DNA from: Urechis unicinctus
Taxonomy: Eukaryota; Annelida; Polychaeta; Xenopneusta; Urechidae
Length of the DNA stretch: 64,000 nt
Direction: 5' to 3'
NCBI GenBank assembly: GCA_034190875.2
Contig: CM067343.1
Coordinates: forward strand, 34,855,059 to 34,919,058
Shown: one piece after another, positions 40,313-53,307 of the stretch
How the letters are laid out: each line of letters starts with the position of its first letter
How positions within the stretch are numbered: the stretch's first letter is position 1
The notes under the pieces: model-generated
The model's input: the letters and a program-made list of their open reading frames with translations, nothing else
Database searches by the model: none
Told to the model about the DNA's origin: nothing
Position numbers and translations under genes: made by a program

Positions 40313-42777
40313 GATTGTATTGATTATCGCCTCAATAATATATATTCACAATTACCAAATTTTAAATGACCGCTTTCCCATTTTTACATCTTAAATATCG
40401 ATCGCTTGAAGTCTTATTAAATACTCCACAGTCTCAGGTACGGGATTTTACGCTGTGATTTCATTCTGGGACAGTACGTGAGGAATTTGGCATCTTTACC
40501 AATCTCCAAGGGAAAAAAATTGTTTTTGAATTAAGATCGACATGATGTGTTGCAAATTACCAAAGAGTTACTTCTGAGTTACATCGTATTCAATACGCGA
40601 TGTACTTTATTTTACTGGTTTAAGCACTTCGGATAACAAAGAAACTAATTCATTGTTTGGGAAATTACAATTCCCATCTGTCAACGGAGGTTTGTCAATC
40701 TCAAAAGTCTAACTCCAATCCAATATTTCTTTTCAAATTTTAGCCATCGTTCGTTCTGTGTCAAAACCACCAATTATTCGCCATGGAGTGCAAACAGTTA
40801 TCTTACATCTTCACAATAGTTTGAAAAAATATCCGTGAACCAAAAGACGAAAAGTTTGTTGTCAACGAATTTGTGACATATAGCAAGTCAATCACATCTG
40901 TATCGATTGCAATTTTTGAAATTTACGAATGGCTGCAGTAGTGTCTGGTTCTCCAGAAACAGTTGGGTTATCATACTATTGTTGTTGTTAAGTTGGACGG
41001 CTATGTGAAAACAACAGTTCGGAATGTTTGATTTGAAACTAGTCAGATTGGAAGACCTTTCTAATTGACCAATATAACACTCACGACCGTCTGTTCAAGA
41101 TAGGGACGCTAAACACATAGCGTCATGCACGCCAAGCGCAAGTATGTCTCATGCGATGAGAAAACACGCGATTAAAGATGACACCTTTGGCCTTGACAAA
41201 ACCTTGAAGCGCCAAAGATGGGGCGTTCTAACTATTCTTGGGTATCTTTTGAGTCACTGAGTCAGTTTTGAGTGTGCTGTTCAGTTCTCAGCCAGAAAGG
41301 TCATTAAATCGAATTGCTTTTTTTGTGCAATTGACTTATCCATTAATGGGTAACACATTTGGTATTTGGAGATTGGCCTTGAAATTTGATGGGCCAAATA
41401 TAAATTGGTCAAGTTCATAGGAATGTTCTATTTCTCTTGTCCTCTTCACAGAGTAAACTGTGCATGGAAGTGTACATTAATATCAAAGTAAAATGAACTA
41501 AATTGTCAGCTACTAGAGGATTAATTCGTCGACAGCCTGATACATGTTATTTCTAGCAATATTTAGGGATTTATATAACATTGAGATAAACATTATTAAG
41601 GCAATAAATACAAGAGAAACATGATTTGTTGAGATGTTTCCCAATCAACACAGTGACCATATGGAAAGACCCAAATGCAACTGTAAATTATAATTGCGAT
41701 CCGCTTCATAGGATGTCGAATATCATCTTCAAGTTTCTTGATTATGCAATTCATAGTACACAGCGCAGTAAGGTTAATTTTTCCAGCTTATTTAGGACAA
41801 GTTCGTGGTTGCATTGTGTTTTGTTTGGAGGGAGATGAATGATACATCTGTTATTAAAGATGCCTAATACGACCATCTTCAACTCGGCTATCATTTGTAC
41901 CGCGAGCTCGGGGGACATAAAGGTTAATTTCTGTTTAGATTTGTACTCATTTCAGCATATGGGTTTATTTTCCAATATTCATGAGGTGCTCTAATCAATA
42001 ACAACGGGGGCTCTAACCTTGAAGTCGAGGTGCTTCGGGTTTGGAGGCCACACAGAACATGTTTTTGCAAACAAGTAATTGAATAACATCACTTCGTTGA
42101 AAACCATGTCCTTCAAAGATCATAAGAATGCCCAGTCCATTTTGGCTTATTGGCTGTATAATTTCTGATTTCGAGAAAGCAACAAACCGAAAGTACAATT
42201 TTTCGAAGTTAAACAGCTTACCAACCATCTTGTGTACATGCGTTTCTATTTTTGTTGGCCTAAATGGCTATTTGTACGGCTGCTAAAGTGTCTTACTAAG
42301 AGATCAGCTGTACAAATAGCCTATCACCAGCCTCATTCGAAAGACAGCATTATTTCGCTACCTAGTAAAACTAAATGTGACGGGTGAATGGCAAACTAGC
42401 TGTGAATCAAGGTTGTATCTAGATGGATAGCTTCCACTTCCACTTGATCTGAGATAGTATAATCCATATGAATTATCAATATATTCGTTTCGGAACCATC
42501 CTCGCCGGATGTTGCGTGTTGGCTATTGCGTGGACACGTGGGTGATATGGGGGAAAAGCTAGGGGGCGCAGTGCCACCTTTGCGGCATATGTCCTCGCCT
42601 CGTAATAGTGAGCTTAACAATTATTGGGAAATATGTTGTAGCAGTTCTATGTCTGATACAGTACCAGCAAATACCAGAGAGTTGCCTTAATCCCCTATTC
42701 GGCCTCAGTTACCCACAATGATGGGTTTACTAACCTTTTTTGACGCCCGTTATTTGCTTTCTCTTCTCCGAAAGAAC
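40313..42777. other. Intergenic, no gene recognised
   Basis: Unique-looking AT-rich sequence with only short open frames and no recognisable domain. It follows the end of Gene C. Confidence 0.5.
40416..40421 (+). terminator. Candidate poly(A) signal of Gene C
   Basis: ATTAAA about 104 bases downstream of the stop codon. Confidence 0.35.
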
Positions 42778-43045
42778 ACTGATATGACAATCACGACTGA
42801 GCACTGATATGACAATCACGACTGAGCACTGATATGACAATCACGACTGAGCACTGATATGACAATCACGACTGAGCACTGATATGACAATCAATACTGA
42901 GCACTGATATGGCAATCAAAACTGAGCAATGATATGGCAATCAAAACTGAGCAATGATATGGCAATCAAGACTAAGCACTGATATGACAATCACGACTGT
43001 GCAATGATATGGCAATCAAGACTGTGGACTGATATGGAAATCAAG
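42778..43045 (+). repeat. 25-bp minisatellite, about 11 copies
   Basis: Unit gatatgacaatcacgactga plus gcact; later copies drift to gatatggcaatcaaaactga. Confidence 0.93.
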
Positions 43046-43327
43046 ACTGAGCGTTTTTATAAGAAATCAACGTTTAACATAAAAGCTTCGTGAGTTGTTC
43101 GCCCCATTAACTGATTAAACATGCATGGATATTGCCTGAATAGTTCAAATTGGTCCAAACGCCCTGTCATTAAAACTATGGTTCAAATGGAAAATGCTGC
43201 TCAAAGTCGATGAACGAACCAACCGGGTATTGCAAACGCGAAGAAAAATCATATATCGATGTAGTCTACATTTCTTCCTTCCTCGCGATTTGTCAACTTT
43301 TGTCTTGAAATTAATCTTTTGTGGCTC

Positions 43328-43535
43328 GGGAAACCTCGTTTCACCAAATTGCTAACATCAATTGATATTCTATGAGTCTAATGTTCTTTTTATTGGTGGA
43401 AAATAGCTCGTATATGCTATAAGACAAGTTTGGGAAACCTCGTTTCACCAAATTGTTAACATCAACTGATATTCTATGAGTCTAATGTTCTTTTTATTGG
43501 CGGAAAATAGCTCGTACATGCTATTAGACAAGTTT
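43328..43535 (+). repeat. 104-bp tandem duplication
   Basis: Two copies starting gggaaacctcgtttcaccaa at 43328 and 43432, differing at only a handful of positions. Confidence 0.92.
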
Positions 43536-45301
43536 GGAAATGACCAACTATTATGTTCGAAGCAGCAACGGGCGTTATTTTGCGTAAAGGGTGCTAAACT
43601 CCTGACAATCTGACTTATTTCTAACGTGTCTTGATAAGAGCACTGGTTATATCGTCTTTGTAACAGGTTCGCATTAAGCTTTAATAGAACAATCTCTATT
43701 GTGGACTGCTGATATCAGCGATGACACGCTGTTTTATTGCGCCTCTTAAAACATTGGGGCAGTGGTTACGTGTTTACAGGCGCTTTTGAACGTGATGCGG
43801 CGAGTGCAAGACGAGATAAAGAAGCAAGTCACGGGTTAATGGTAAATTCTGTGGCTCTGATGTATCAAAATAATCGCTAGCCCGATCGGGCGACTAGAAT
43901 GTACCTCGCACTGGCCCGATCCGGCGGTGCGGTGGCCCGCGGCCATTGGACCATCGAGCCCGTGCGGGAGTGAAGAGTACGGGAGATGAAGAAGAGGAGT
44001 AGGGCCAGTTCATTGCTCATCACACAATCACTTACCAGTTACCGAGGGGGCCTGCTACCTTACCAACCCCCAATAGCCCATCACAAGGAGGGGTGCCCCT
44101 ATAAAGAATTGAACCTTGAGTTACCACCTCTACACCTCTGTCAAATATATCAGTACAAAATAAATATCTCTCGTTACACAAACCAGGTGTCTTCTTTGGG
44201 GGCAACCCTCGAGTCGTTTACAATATTAATATTTCAGATATCATATGAGATCGCATAAGGTACCAACACAATGAAACTGAGTGAGGCTGAGCGATATATT
44301 AGGTACTTTAATATACAATTTACAATGTCATAATAAATATATGGACAGCTATTTGGACGTGTATATCACTGTCATGTTTCAGCCAAAGTCTGATTGTTTT
44401 ATGTAATTTTGTTACTGATATACGCTTTCATGTGGATATTTTGATGCGATAAGGTTCCTAGCCTAATTTTGAGTCAGACACCGTATAATTTTCCGACACC
44501 TCAGCAAGATATCCTGCATTGTGTAATCAGTGTATTGATTCAGTAGCAGCTTGTAACCAAGGCACATTTAACTGAGGTAGAGGGCAGTGGTTAGGTTACA
44601 TCATTACCCTAACAGTCATACCTCATACATGGGGTGAGCACAAGCAACAGGACAAGAGAACATCATATACAGTAGGGGTAGTGTATGGTCACTCAGCATA
44701 TGGGATTTTCTACCTTGTTTCTCATAGAACATAGGTCTTATCCTTTCACGATCATAACAGTATACAGACAATTGGTCAGCATTACTGCCAATTTGTCAGT
44801 TGGACCATTTTAGCAGATATTTGTATGAGATGACTCTCTATCTTGTTGGTATTTAACCTATTGACTCTCTAGTTGATCTCTACTTACCTGTAATGCCTCC
44901 TCTTGGCTCTCGCATTGGATGTTATGTAAACCTAGGGGCTCTCAACGTGACTGTAATGGATCTTGGCTTTCTACTCTCCGCTTGGATGAAATGCAACCTA
45001 TTATCTTTTTTCTTGTGTGTTATGTCTCCTCTTTGCTCTCAACTTGTCTGTAACTCTACCTTGAGCCTAATCTGCTGTATCAATAATAACTGACCAGTTT
45101 TAATATAATTGATTGAATCACTTAAACCCAAAGCGGTAAATATATAACAATAATAGTTCAAAGTTATACCACCAGGTCACTTAATGCAGCAATAAAAGCT
45201 GCTTCTATACAAATTCATCCACCATTATCTGCTACTTAATTATATTGTACTTATGAAGGCTAAAATTGCCATTAAGGTCACATTCAAACCCCCAAACATA
45301 G
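43536..45301. other. Intergenic, no gene recognised
   Basis: Short open frames (for example 43986-44258 and 44893-45093 +) lack recognisable motifs or a splice partner. Confidence 0.45.
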
Positions 45302-45373
45302 ACTTCCATGGTGAAACTGGCCAATACATCTGCCTCTTAGGTAGGTACTCCAGGTTCGACTCCTGGTGGAAGT
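45302..45373 (+). tRNA. tRNA-like sequence (anticodon position TAG), probably pseudogene or SINE head
   Basis: The ends pair perfectly as a 7-bp acceptor stem (acttcca / tggaagt). The T arm is perfect (ccagg-ttcgact-cctgg) with a B-box ggttcgactcc, and the A-box-like tggtgaaactgg is present. An anticodon stem tgcct/aggta encloses loop cttaggt, placing TAG at the anticodon. The D stem is weak and the variable loop only two bases. A cytosolic Leu tRNA should have a long variable arm, so this is not a standard tRNA-Leu. No CCA is encoded. Confidence 0.45.
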
Positions 45374-45838
45374 TAGTTTGATGGTCTTGAATATGGCATC
45401 ACCCTAAAACAGTTCAATGCATATATGCTTAATGGCTGATTGAGTATTATGTTGGACAAATAAACGGTCGACTACTTACACTGTTGGATAATTGACACTG
45501 TCATGCTGTCATTGTTATTTGGATTAATGTTTACCTGCCCATCTTAATATAGTGACGATGTACACATATGGCTAGTGATTAAATAACTCCTGTTGTAACA
45601 ACGCATGTATGTTATGTCTCATGTTGTCACTCCACATGTATGTAATGTTTCCTGTCTTATGCATGTCATGTAACCTGTTAGCACTCCACATGTAAGTAAA
45701 AGTCAGCTGGTGCTACACTCATTGCCAATACGTTGGCCAAACGTAAGCTTAACAAGTACCAATTACACTATTGTTTCCGTATCTCCCAATATGTCAATCT
45801 TTGTATTCTTGGTAGTGCAACAGAGACTCATGGGTAAT

Positions 45839-45936
45839 AGCCTCAGCGCAGCACGCAGCGCGTCTCATCAACAAATGCTCGAGCAACAAATGCTCGAGCA
45901 ATCTCAAGGTCGTGAGTCCCGATCCTACTGGCTCTC
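45839..45936 (+). pseudogene. tRNA-Met-derived sequence with internal 15-bp duplication
   Basis: agcctcagcgcagcacgcag followed by cgcgtctcat resembles the 5' half of an elongator tRNA-Met. Then atctcaaggtcgtgagtccc resembles its 3' half, including the aaggtcgtgagt word. Between them the 15-bp caacaaatgctcgag occurs twice and destroys the anticodon arm. It reads as a tRNA pseudogene or the head of a tRNA-derived SINE. Confidence 0.5.
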
Positions 45937-46375
45937 GGCAATCGTCTCATTGCCTCCCTGGTTCTTGCTTGAACCACACCAAACCATCCTTTGCTATCAA
46001 ACCATCCTTTGCTATCATTAACATCGGCTCTCATGACCTCGCTCAGGGGCAAGACCACTTAAACGTTGCTTCAAGCATTTTCGACCTTGCTACCACGTTC
46101 TCATTCGTTTGTTACAATATCATGGCAACCACGTTGACAATATCCGTGCTACGTCTGTCACTTTGACAATATCCGTGCTTCGTCTGTCACTTACGCTAGC
46201 CTGATATGGTCCTTCAGTTTAGCCTGCTTGTCTCTGCCACTTGTCACTTCTCTACAAGCCACCTCTCGTTCACCGCAATTGGCCGCCGACAAGGTCGACC
46301 AGCTGCAGTATTCCATTTCGGCTGTCATCAGCATAGTACAGGACCTGCTGCACGCCCAGTCTGTTCAGACTGCCC

Positions 46376-46560
46376 ATGCTTACAGTATCGCCACGCCCCA
46401 CAGTATCGCCACGCCCCACAGTATTGCCATGCCCCACAGTATCGCCACGCCCCACAGTACCGCCATGCCCCACAGTATCGCCATGCCCCACAGTAACGCC
46501 ACGCCCCACAGCACCGCCATGCATCGCCATGGCCCACAGTGCCGCCACGCCCCTTTCACC
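46376..46560 (+). repeat. 18-bp GC-rich minisatellite, about 8-9 copies
   Basis: Unit cagtatcgccacgcccca with changes such as cgccatgcccca. It is open in several frames on both strands because 18 is a multiple of three. Confidence 0.93.
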
Positions 46561-46599
46561 GGATCTCGTGTTGTTCGGACACCCGGCCATGGACTTGCC

Positions 46600-49500
46600 C
46601 GTTGACCTACCAACTGACCCCAATGCCCTCTTCCTCAGGGTGAAAGAACGTTAACTCAATCGTAGAATAGAGCTCAACGATCAGTTTTACCGTCGAGCGG
46701 AGACATCACCTCCCGGACAAAATACAAATCCTAATAATAAAAGTTTTACCGAAATGTCTTTTGGAACTTCTTCCCATTGTAAGTGTAATACAGGTAATAC
46801 CGCAATTAGTAGTCTTTAATAGACTTTGATCTAATTGTAAGACAACTAGCAAATATTCTATATTACGTCACTAGCCTAGCAAAACCTCTTCCTCACAAGC
46901 TGGATAACAGCTGAAAGTGCCTATCGCACGAAAAATTATGTCATTTTTTTTCGCCAGATTACGGAAATATAACCCGAAATTACATATTCTGTCAGCCGTG
47001 AAAGTGCACGTTTACGGATCGAAATTCGACTGTAAAGATGAATCCGGCGTATCGAATCAACGAGCTCATGAATAATTAATCGCCTCCGCGATATGGTTAA
47101 TGGATAGAGGTATGTGAAGTGATAGTCAGACTGCAGAGCGCACGCGCGTGAGCCGGCGATAGCGAGCGTCTCCGTCGCGCTGGCTGGTCGCGGTTTGGGC
47201 ACAAAAACGTCCACACAAGCTCAACTTCAAACCCCAGTAACTTTTGAACCACTATAGTTAGAAAGATAACAATTGCGTTGTTGAATCATAAATCGAACCC
47301 TCCAGCCAGTGCTCCAAATCTGACAAAAATCACTACCACCCCTACCATTTGTCTCGGGATCGTAGTACCTGGCCAGTCCATTGTTTCCTTAATTCGCGAG
47401 AAATCCCCAACACAACAACGATTAACCATCATTTTCGATAGGTCGCATGATGGCGGAAAACGATCAAATATCCCAAAAAGAGAGACAAACTCTGACAAAG
47501 TCTCTGAGAACGGGGGGCTCCCTTTGCTGACGTCACACACCTGGGTCTGACTTAGATCATGGCCGCCGAAACGATCGTCGAGTGCGCTAATTGAAGTGAC
47601 ATTTTAAAAAAAAATTGGCCTTAACTGATCAGATGTCATGTTGTGTCTAAACATAATGTAAAAGTGGCGATTACTAATATATTTATTGATATTTTTAGCT
47701 TATTCGCTTAAAGGATTTATCTTGTGTCCAACATCGTATTCTTAACCCAGCAGCTGAACCTTTGTTTACTTTCCTATCCGCTTTGCTTATGTGCCGCAGC
47801 TCTAGCCTAATGGAATACGAACGTGACCTGCCATGTTAAGTGAGATATATTTTATAAATAAATCCCGGTCTACAAAAAATGGTGCGTGATGACCTTCTGT
47901 ATATTTTCCAGATTAATAAATGCCGTTTTAATTACATATATCAGTTGATCGGCAGATGAACAAATCACTGGTATGCAAGATGTGGCTTCAAGTGCCACTC
48001 TGAATAATACATCAAGTTGATTAGCTATATGCTGAAACGAATTACCTCTCAAGGTATCTGCTTTGAAGCTGTCTATTTCCCAATGCCAACCGCTGTACAA
48101 CAACCGGTACTCCAAACACAGGCTATCTCCACTCCAAGGTTACACATCAAACTTTGCTCTCTTTGCTAATTGACGAACTCACAATAGAATAGAGCCTAAT
48201 TTCGTACTGTTTTGTAGAATCACCAACCATACACACCACCATGGAATTGTCTAAGGTCTTCATGTATCGCTTCGCCGAGAGAGTTGACAAACGCGTCACA
48301 TTTTCCTGGTATCATTTATTTGTTTTTACCCGGTGTTTTCTTCTACGAAATAGCCATAAGCTGAGATTCCATATACGCGTAATGCGTAATGCGTCATCCG
48401 TCATCCGAATCCGACAAAAATCGATAACAGGCAAACGCACGGCGGTGATTCCACATGCTAACAATTCCATCTCTAGTATCTTGTCCAGGTACGTATAGCT
48501 CAGTCACCGAAGAAACCTTGAGTCATATGGGTGAAACAACTGTGAAATAGTCCACAAACCTATTCTTTATGTCAATTGCATCCCTTGCAGATTGAGTGCC
48601 TGCTGGAGTTTAATCACACAGGCATTCAATGTCCATATTTTCGGCAAAACAATCTGGGATTTTTTCGTTCACATCAGAAAACATTGCAGAGAAACAACTG
48701 GCAATCAATAATTATCTTACATACTTGACAACGGATTAATGATTTTGCGCGTTTCATTATAAAATATGATATATTATAAACGGCAGCTATGATATTATCC
48801 ATTTACAGCTGTGTTCCACGGTTGTTGCCAAGCCGAGACCATTCCAACCATGTCCATTGTAAATGGATAGTAGAACCCTGGTATAAGAGTCAATTCGAAT
48901 TAATTGTGGGGGATTGCTCTAGATCAGTTAAGCAGCCATTGCTTAGCAGCACAAGGGCGTGAAGGTGGGTATAAATGGACATGATTGGAGTAGAACATAT
49001 TCAAGCAAAATACGGCAGTAATAACAACAGAGAATTGTACAATTACTAAAGAATGAAATAACAAAAGCAAATATCATGTGGGGTAATTGAAATAGAGAAG
49101 GAGGTTTCTAGTTAAAAATTTAAATTCCGTAAATTACTGAATCAGTTTCCTTGTAAATTTGAATACAAGTTAAGAATATATATGAATATAGTATATTAGT
49201 ATTATCACTATATCATGCAATATATGTCAAATCAATAACTATTACGAGTGTCATAAGAGACAATATATCAATTGCCACGACAATACATGGACGTAAAGTG
49301 TAAAAATATTATAATATAAAATATATCAAATCCGGTAGACATTACTTACAACGGTAAAAGAATACATGCAATCTTATACCTTCACTCGTTGATCAATGCC
49401 TTTGTTGGCCTATACATGAGCCTCCTTTTCAATGCCTCTGTAAAAATGAAATTAATCTTTTTTTCTGCAAATCGTTGGATGTCAGTCGGTCGATTAAGAA

Positions 49501-50988
49501 TGATATGAGCACAAATTGCTGAGCGTAGATTCAATGTTCCAAACATTAAAATATATCCTATTCTAAGGTATCTTATGGGTTATCTGGTAAAATGTGCACT
49601 TCAATAGCGGTGACCACATCTACGTCACACGGCCTTTATGCTGATCGCAAATGATCACGTCAAATAACATAGGCAACAATTTTATATTGCAGCTATGCGT
49701 ATTTGACTACACTCCTCTGGTACCCACATACTTACATATATTCATATATTTACTCAAGCATATTAGGATCAATTCTACCTAACGAGCCCGATCAAAGCAT
49801 GAGCACTGCCCCAAGGATGGTAAATATACAAAGCAAATAGGGCCGTTATATTGATCACTACAGTACATTCTTTGTTGGGAGAATGGTCAGGAATGCTGTG
49901 ATACCTGGTCCATACATCAACGTGGTACCAGTAACATGAAAGACCTGTGCAAATATGGGAGCATATATTACAAGACAAGTACTATGAGTGGGGTTTTTCA
50001 TTACACCCTGGGGCGTGGCGATCTCGGTCGTTTAATGTGTACATTAAAATCAACAAATATTACATTCGCTGCAAGAAATGAGTTTGCTTTGGATCGTCAC
50101 ATTGCTGATGTTGTTGGAAACAAGCATTCTTGGAATTCGAATCGTTAAGTATCTGATGCAATTGGTAATTTGTAAAATTCATCAAAGCTGTCACAGATTG
50201 GCTAATTTTAAGGCCAACTCTGCTGTAAACGCACAGAATGAAACCGAGGTATAGTCATTCAAAAGAATCGTTTGATAGCAGTCAAAAGCTACACTACCAC
50301 ATTAGTTCATTCTCGCAAACCCACATATTATATGCATGGTGTGCATGCATTATCAATATGTACCTGGATTTTTAAGCATGATGATTGTAAGATTGGTATA
50401 TTAAACAGGTCGGATGACAGTAGATGGACGTTCGTGCGTGCAGTTGTTCGCGTTAGTGCAAACAACTGACGCTACCAACCGGAAGCCGTCTGCAAATGCC
50501 ACAGGCTGATGCTTGAACTGAGTCGGTTTTAACCGTAGCAACTAGCCTGTTAATTCCATGGTTATCATGTTTAGACTATAGGCGCTGACGTCGTCCACCC
50601 GGCTTAAGCATTCTGTGTCGCTATGTAAGAGAGTAGAAGCAGAGATCGATTCTATAGTTGGTGGAATTTACAGGCCTTACCAATCACCTGGCGGCGAAAA
50701 AAAACAACGACACTCGGTTGACAGTGGAATTGTGGCCTTTATACTTTTTTCCTTTCAAGTCACACATGTTTAGAGTGTGAATGTATACACGCACACAGGG
50801 TTGTGGGAAGATAGTTAATCGATAGAAGACAGTAAAGACGGTGAGGCGGATGCCAGCGCTGGATCCCCGAACATACATGTACATCTACACCTATATATAG
50901 GTGCGCGTCTCGGTGAGCAGTACGCAGTGCGTATTCGTGATGTCATTACGTACCTGAAAGCCTTGTGTTTTGATCTGTTATCACTGAC
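46600..50988. other. Mostly unannotated; small CpG-rich spot and a CRE palindrome
   Basis: A short CpG-dense stretch (about 47140-47200) and a palindromic TGACGTCA (47528-47535) lie close together. The latter precedes an ATG in a good context (atcATGGCCGCC at 47558) that opens only 11 codons. They could mark a promoter, but no gene body is recognisable. Open frames at 47870-48115 (-) and 48241-48498 (+) have no known motif. A 12-base inverted repeat, tatccatttaca, sits at 48796-48807 and 48858-48869. Confidence 0.3.
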
Positions 50989-51132
50989 GAGATGCACAGA
51001 TCTCCCCCGTCCCCGTCTAGCCTGGTAGTGCCAAACGTGCGTCTGTTTAGTGCTTGTTGACATCAGGCTGGCGTGAGTTGTAGCTACTCCCAACGGGGTG
51101 ACGGCTCCACCCATCTGTCCGTGCTGTGACAT
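50989..51132 (-). CDS. Possible first coding exon of an unknown gene
   Basis: An ATG at 51132 opens 48 codons (MSQHGQMGGAVTPLGVATTH ...) up to a gtcagt donor. Amino-acid composition looks protein-like, and the flank contains a TATA-like ctatatatag (50891-50900) on the wrong side for it. No downstream exon could be linked, so this is speculative. Confidence 0.15.
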
Positions 51133-51736
51133 CGCGGGCTATCGGAGGGCGCGACAAGGCTAGAAGACAGCAAAGGGGAAAAAACGAGGCATTTTTAACG
51201 GTTAGTCATTTTTTGTACATTTGTTTCAAGGATGGCGATCTATCCTTCCCCGGGTCAAGGTCAGATCTCAGACAGAACACAGTTCATACTGAGGCGGGTT
51301 GAATTGGGTGTTTTGTTGTAAACTGCTGCTTCTTGGCATGTAAATATTTCATTGCGTGTAGGCGTTTAACGTGAACGGAATAGACGAATCTTCTTAGCAA
51401 CATGACCGAGGACAGAAGCAAGCGAGCCGTCCCATTGTTAGATCAAGCTCTCTGTCAGATGATGTGCAATGCACACTTTGTTGCTTTATATTAATGCACA
51501 GCAATATACAGACCAGTTAGGCTGGACACCTAACATAGTTGTATGTATGCTTAATGCATTGAAAACATTGCCTTTAATTCGCTCGCCCTATCATCGCTTT
51601 GAGAACGCTCTCGATTCTTGAAGCCTTTATAACCGTTATCCTACAGCAACATGTAGGATGCTGTTCATCCGTTTCGAATTGGCTGTTGGGCGTGTGACCT
51701 ATAGCACTTCTTGGTCACATGAACGATTTGATAGCA
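51133..51736. other. No gene recognised
   Basis: Nothing identifiable apart from being upstream of the speculative exon at 51132. Confidence 0.4.
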
Positions 51737-52052
51737 ATGGGAATGGGGATGAGAGGTGGGGCGGGGATGGGGTCGGAGGGGATGAGAGGTGGGGCGGAGA
51801 TCGGGTCGGAGGGGATGAGAGGTGGGGCGGAGATCGGGTCGGAGGGGATGAGAGGTGGGGCGGGGATCGGGTCGGAGGGGATGAGAGGTGGGGCGGGGAT
51901 GGGATGGGGTCGGAGGGGATGAGAGGTGGGGCGGGGATCGGGTCGGAGGGGATGAGATGTGGGGCGGAGATCGGGTCGGAGGGGATGAGAGGTGGGGCGG
52001 GGATCGGGTCGGAGGGGATGAGAGGTGGAGAGGGGATCGGGTCGGAGGGGTA
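51737..52052 (+). repeat. 32-bp G-rich minisatellite, about 10 copies
   Basis: Unit ggtcggaggggatgagaggt plus ggggcggggatc. Very strong G skew on the plus strand with GGGG runs in each unit, a possible G-quadruplex former. Open in several frames on both strands, which I treat as an artefact. Confidence 0.95.
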
Positions 52053-53080
52053 GTGGTGGGCGTGGTGATTTGAAGGAACACAGAGTGCTCTATAAACCTT
52101 ATCTGTTGCATCAGCCGTATAGTCTGCATTCATTGTCAAAAACACCAATGTTGTATTCTGTTGTGTGGGAGGGAAACGCGTTCATTTGTTGGATGTAATC
52201 TGTTAGCAGGTAAGGGTCTATTTTTTTTTATAGGTGTTTTGGGCGATGTTGCTTGATGGCGGTGATACATGTCAATGATGGCACTGAATTATTCACCTGG
52301 ACATGTTGGTCTGTTAAGTACAGCTCTTATGCGCAACCTACGAAGTAATGGATGATTAACAGACATCTTCTTTTAACGACAAATGGACAATACAAAAGTA
52401 ACTGAAGAGTTTACTTTTCACAATTTGGAATAAAATGGGCTTCTGTGTTATTTATGTAATTTAGTTTAAGATGTTTGTAAACAATTAAAATACCGAGACT
52501 TGTCTTATTTCGAAAAGCGGGTTTTTCCGTTCGGAGCACTTGGATACACGTATTGCACACAGCCTCTGAAGTGGCGGAGAGAAGTGAACCCCCAGAGTCG
52601 AGGGATGTAGACTAGCAGTTGCTACCATGGTGTGAAAACCTGACTTTCGCAGCCCGGTCTGGACAACGGGTTTGTGCCAAGTGGGCACTGGCACTTAAGG
52701 GGAGCTGTCCAAGCACCACAAACATCCTCATCCATCACCGTCGCGATATCACCTCGATGTTGAAAGTGACATATTACCTCAACATGATCATATAACCATT
52801 TTTGACCCAGTTGTATTCTGGCGTTCGTGCATTGCTTTCAAATCTCAGGCTAGATGATTTCGTGGAGCTCAGCTGAAAATGTTAGGACCATGAAATCGGC
52901 GATTTACTCTGTACTAATGTTGGGGTTTCGTCACCCATAAGTGTTTCTAAATGAGGCGTAAGGGTCGATGAATCGTTCTCATGCAATTGCCATGGAAACT
53001 CACGCCGCACGATCTGTTAGAGAACACTCTGAGGAAAAGAAACGGCCATCTGCACCACATCTACCAAGTGAGACCTTGAT
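52053..53080. other. No gene recognised
   Basis: Unique-looking sequence with short, motif-free open frames. Confidence 0.45.
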
Positions 53081-53307
53081 TCACAGCCTCACCACACCTG
53101 ACAGCTCACATTGGTGTACAGTCTCAGGTGAGCAAATGGCTCAGCCTCATTACACCTGTCTGAAGAGCGAAAGGTACAGCCTCATTAGACCTGTCAAGTG
53201 AGCGAATGGCTCAGCCTCATTACACCTGTCTGAAGAGCGAATGGCTCAGCCTCGTTACACCTGTCAGTTGAGCGAATGGTACAGCCTCATTACACCTGTC
53301 AGGTGAA
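53081..53307 (+). repeat. ~35-bp minisatellite, about 6 copies
   Basis: Units of the form cagcctcattacacctgtca plus agtgagcgaatggct, with moderate divergence. Confidence 0.85.

Noticed and set aside
46206-46654. Pro/His-rich protein over the 18-bp repeat
   Set aside because: Open in several frames on both strands because the unit is 18 bp; no coding context on either side.
47558-47593. Short ATG frame in a good start context after a CRE palindrome
   Set aside because: Only 11 codons before a stop and no donor that leads to a recognisable exon.
51658-52148. Gly/Arg-rich and Pro/Ser-rich 130-155-codon frames on both strands
   Set aside because: Both come from the same 32-bp G-rich array in different frames; no flanking coding sequence.
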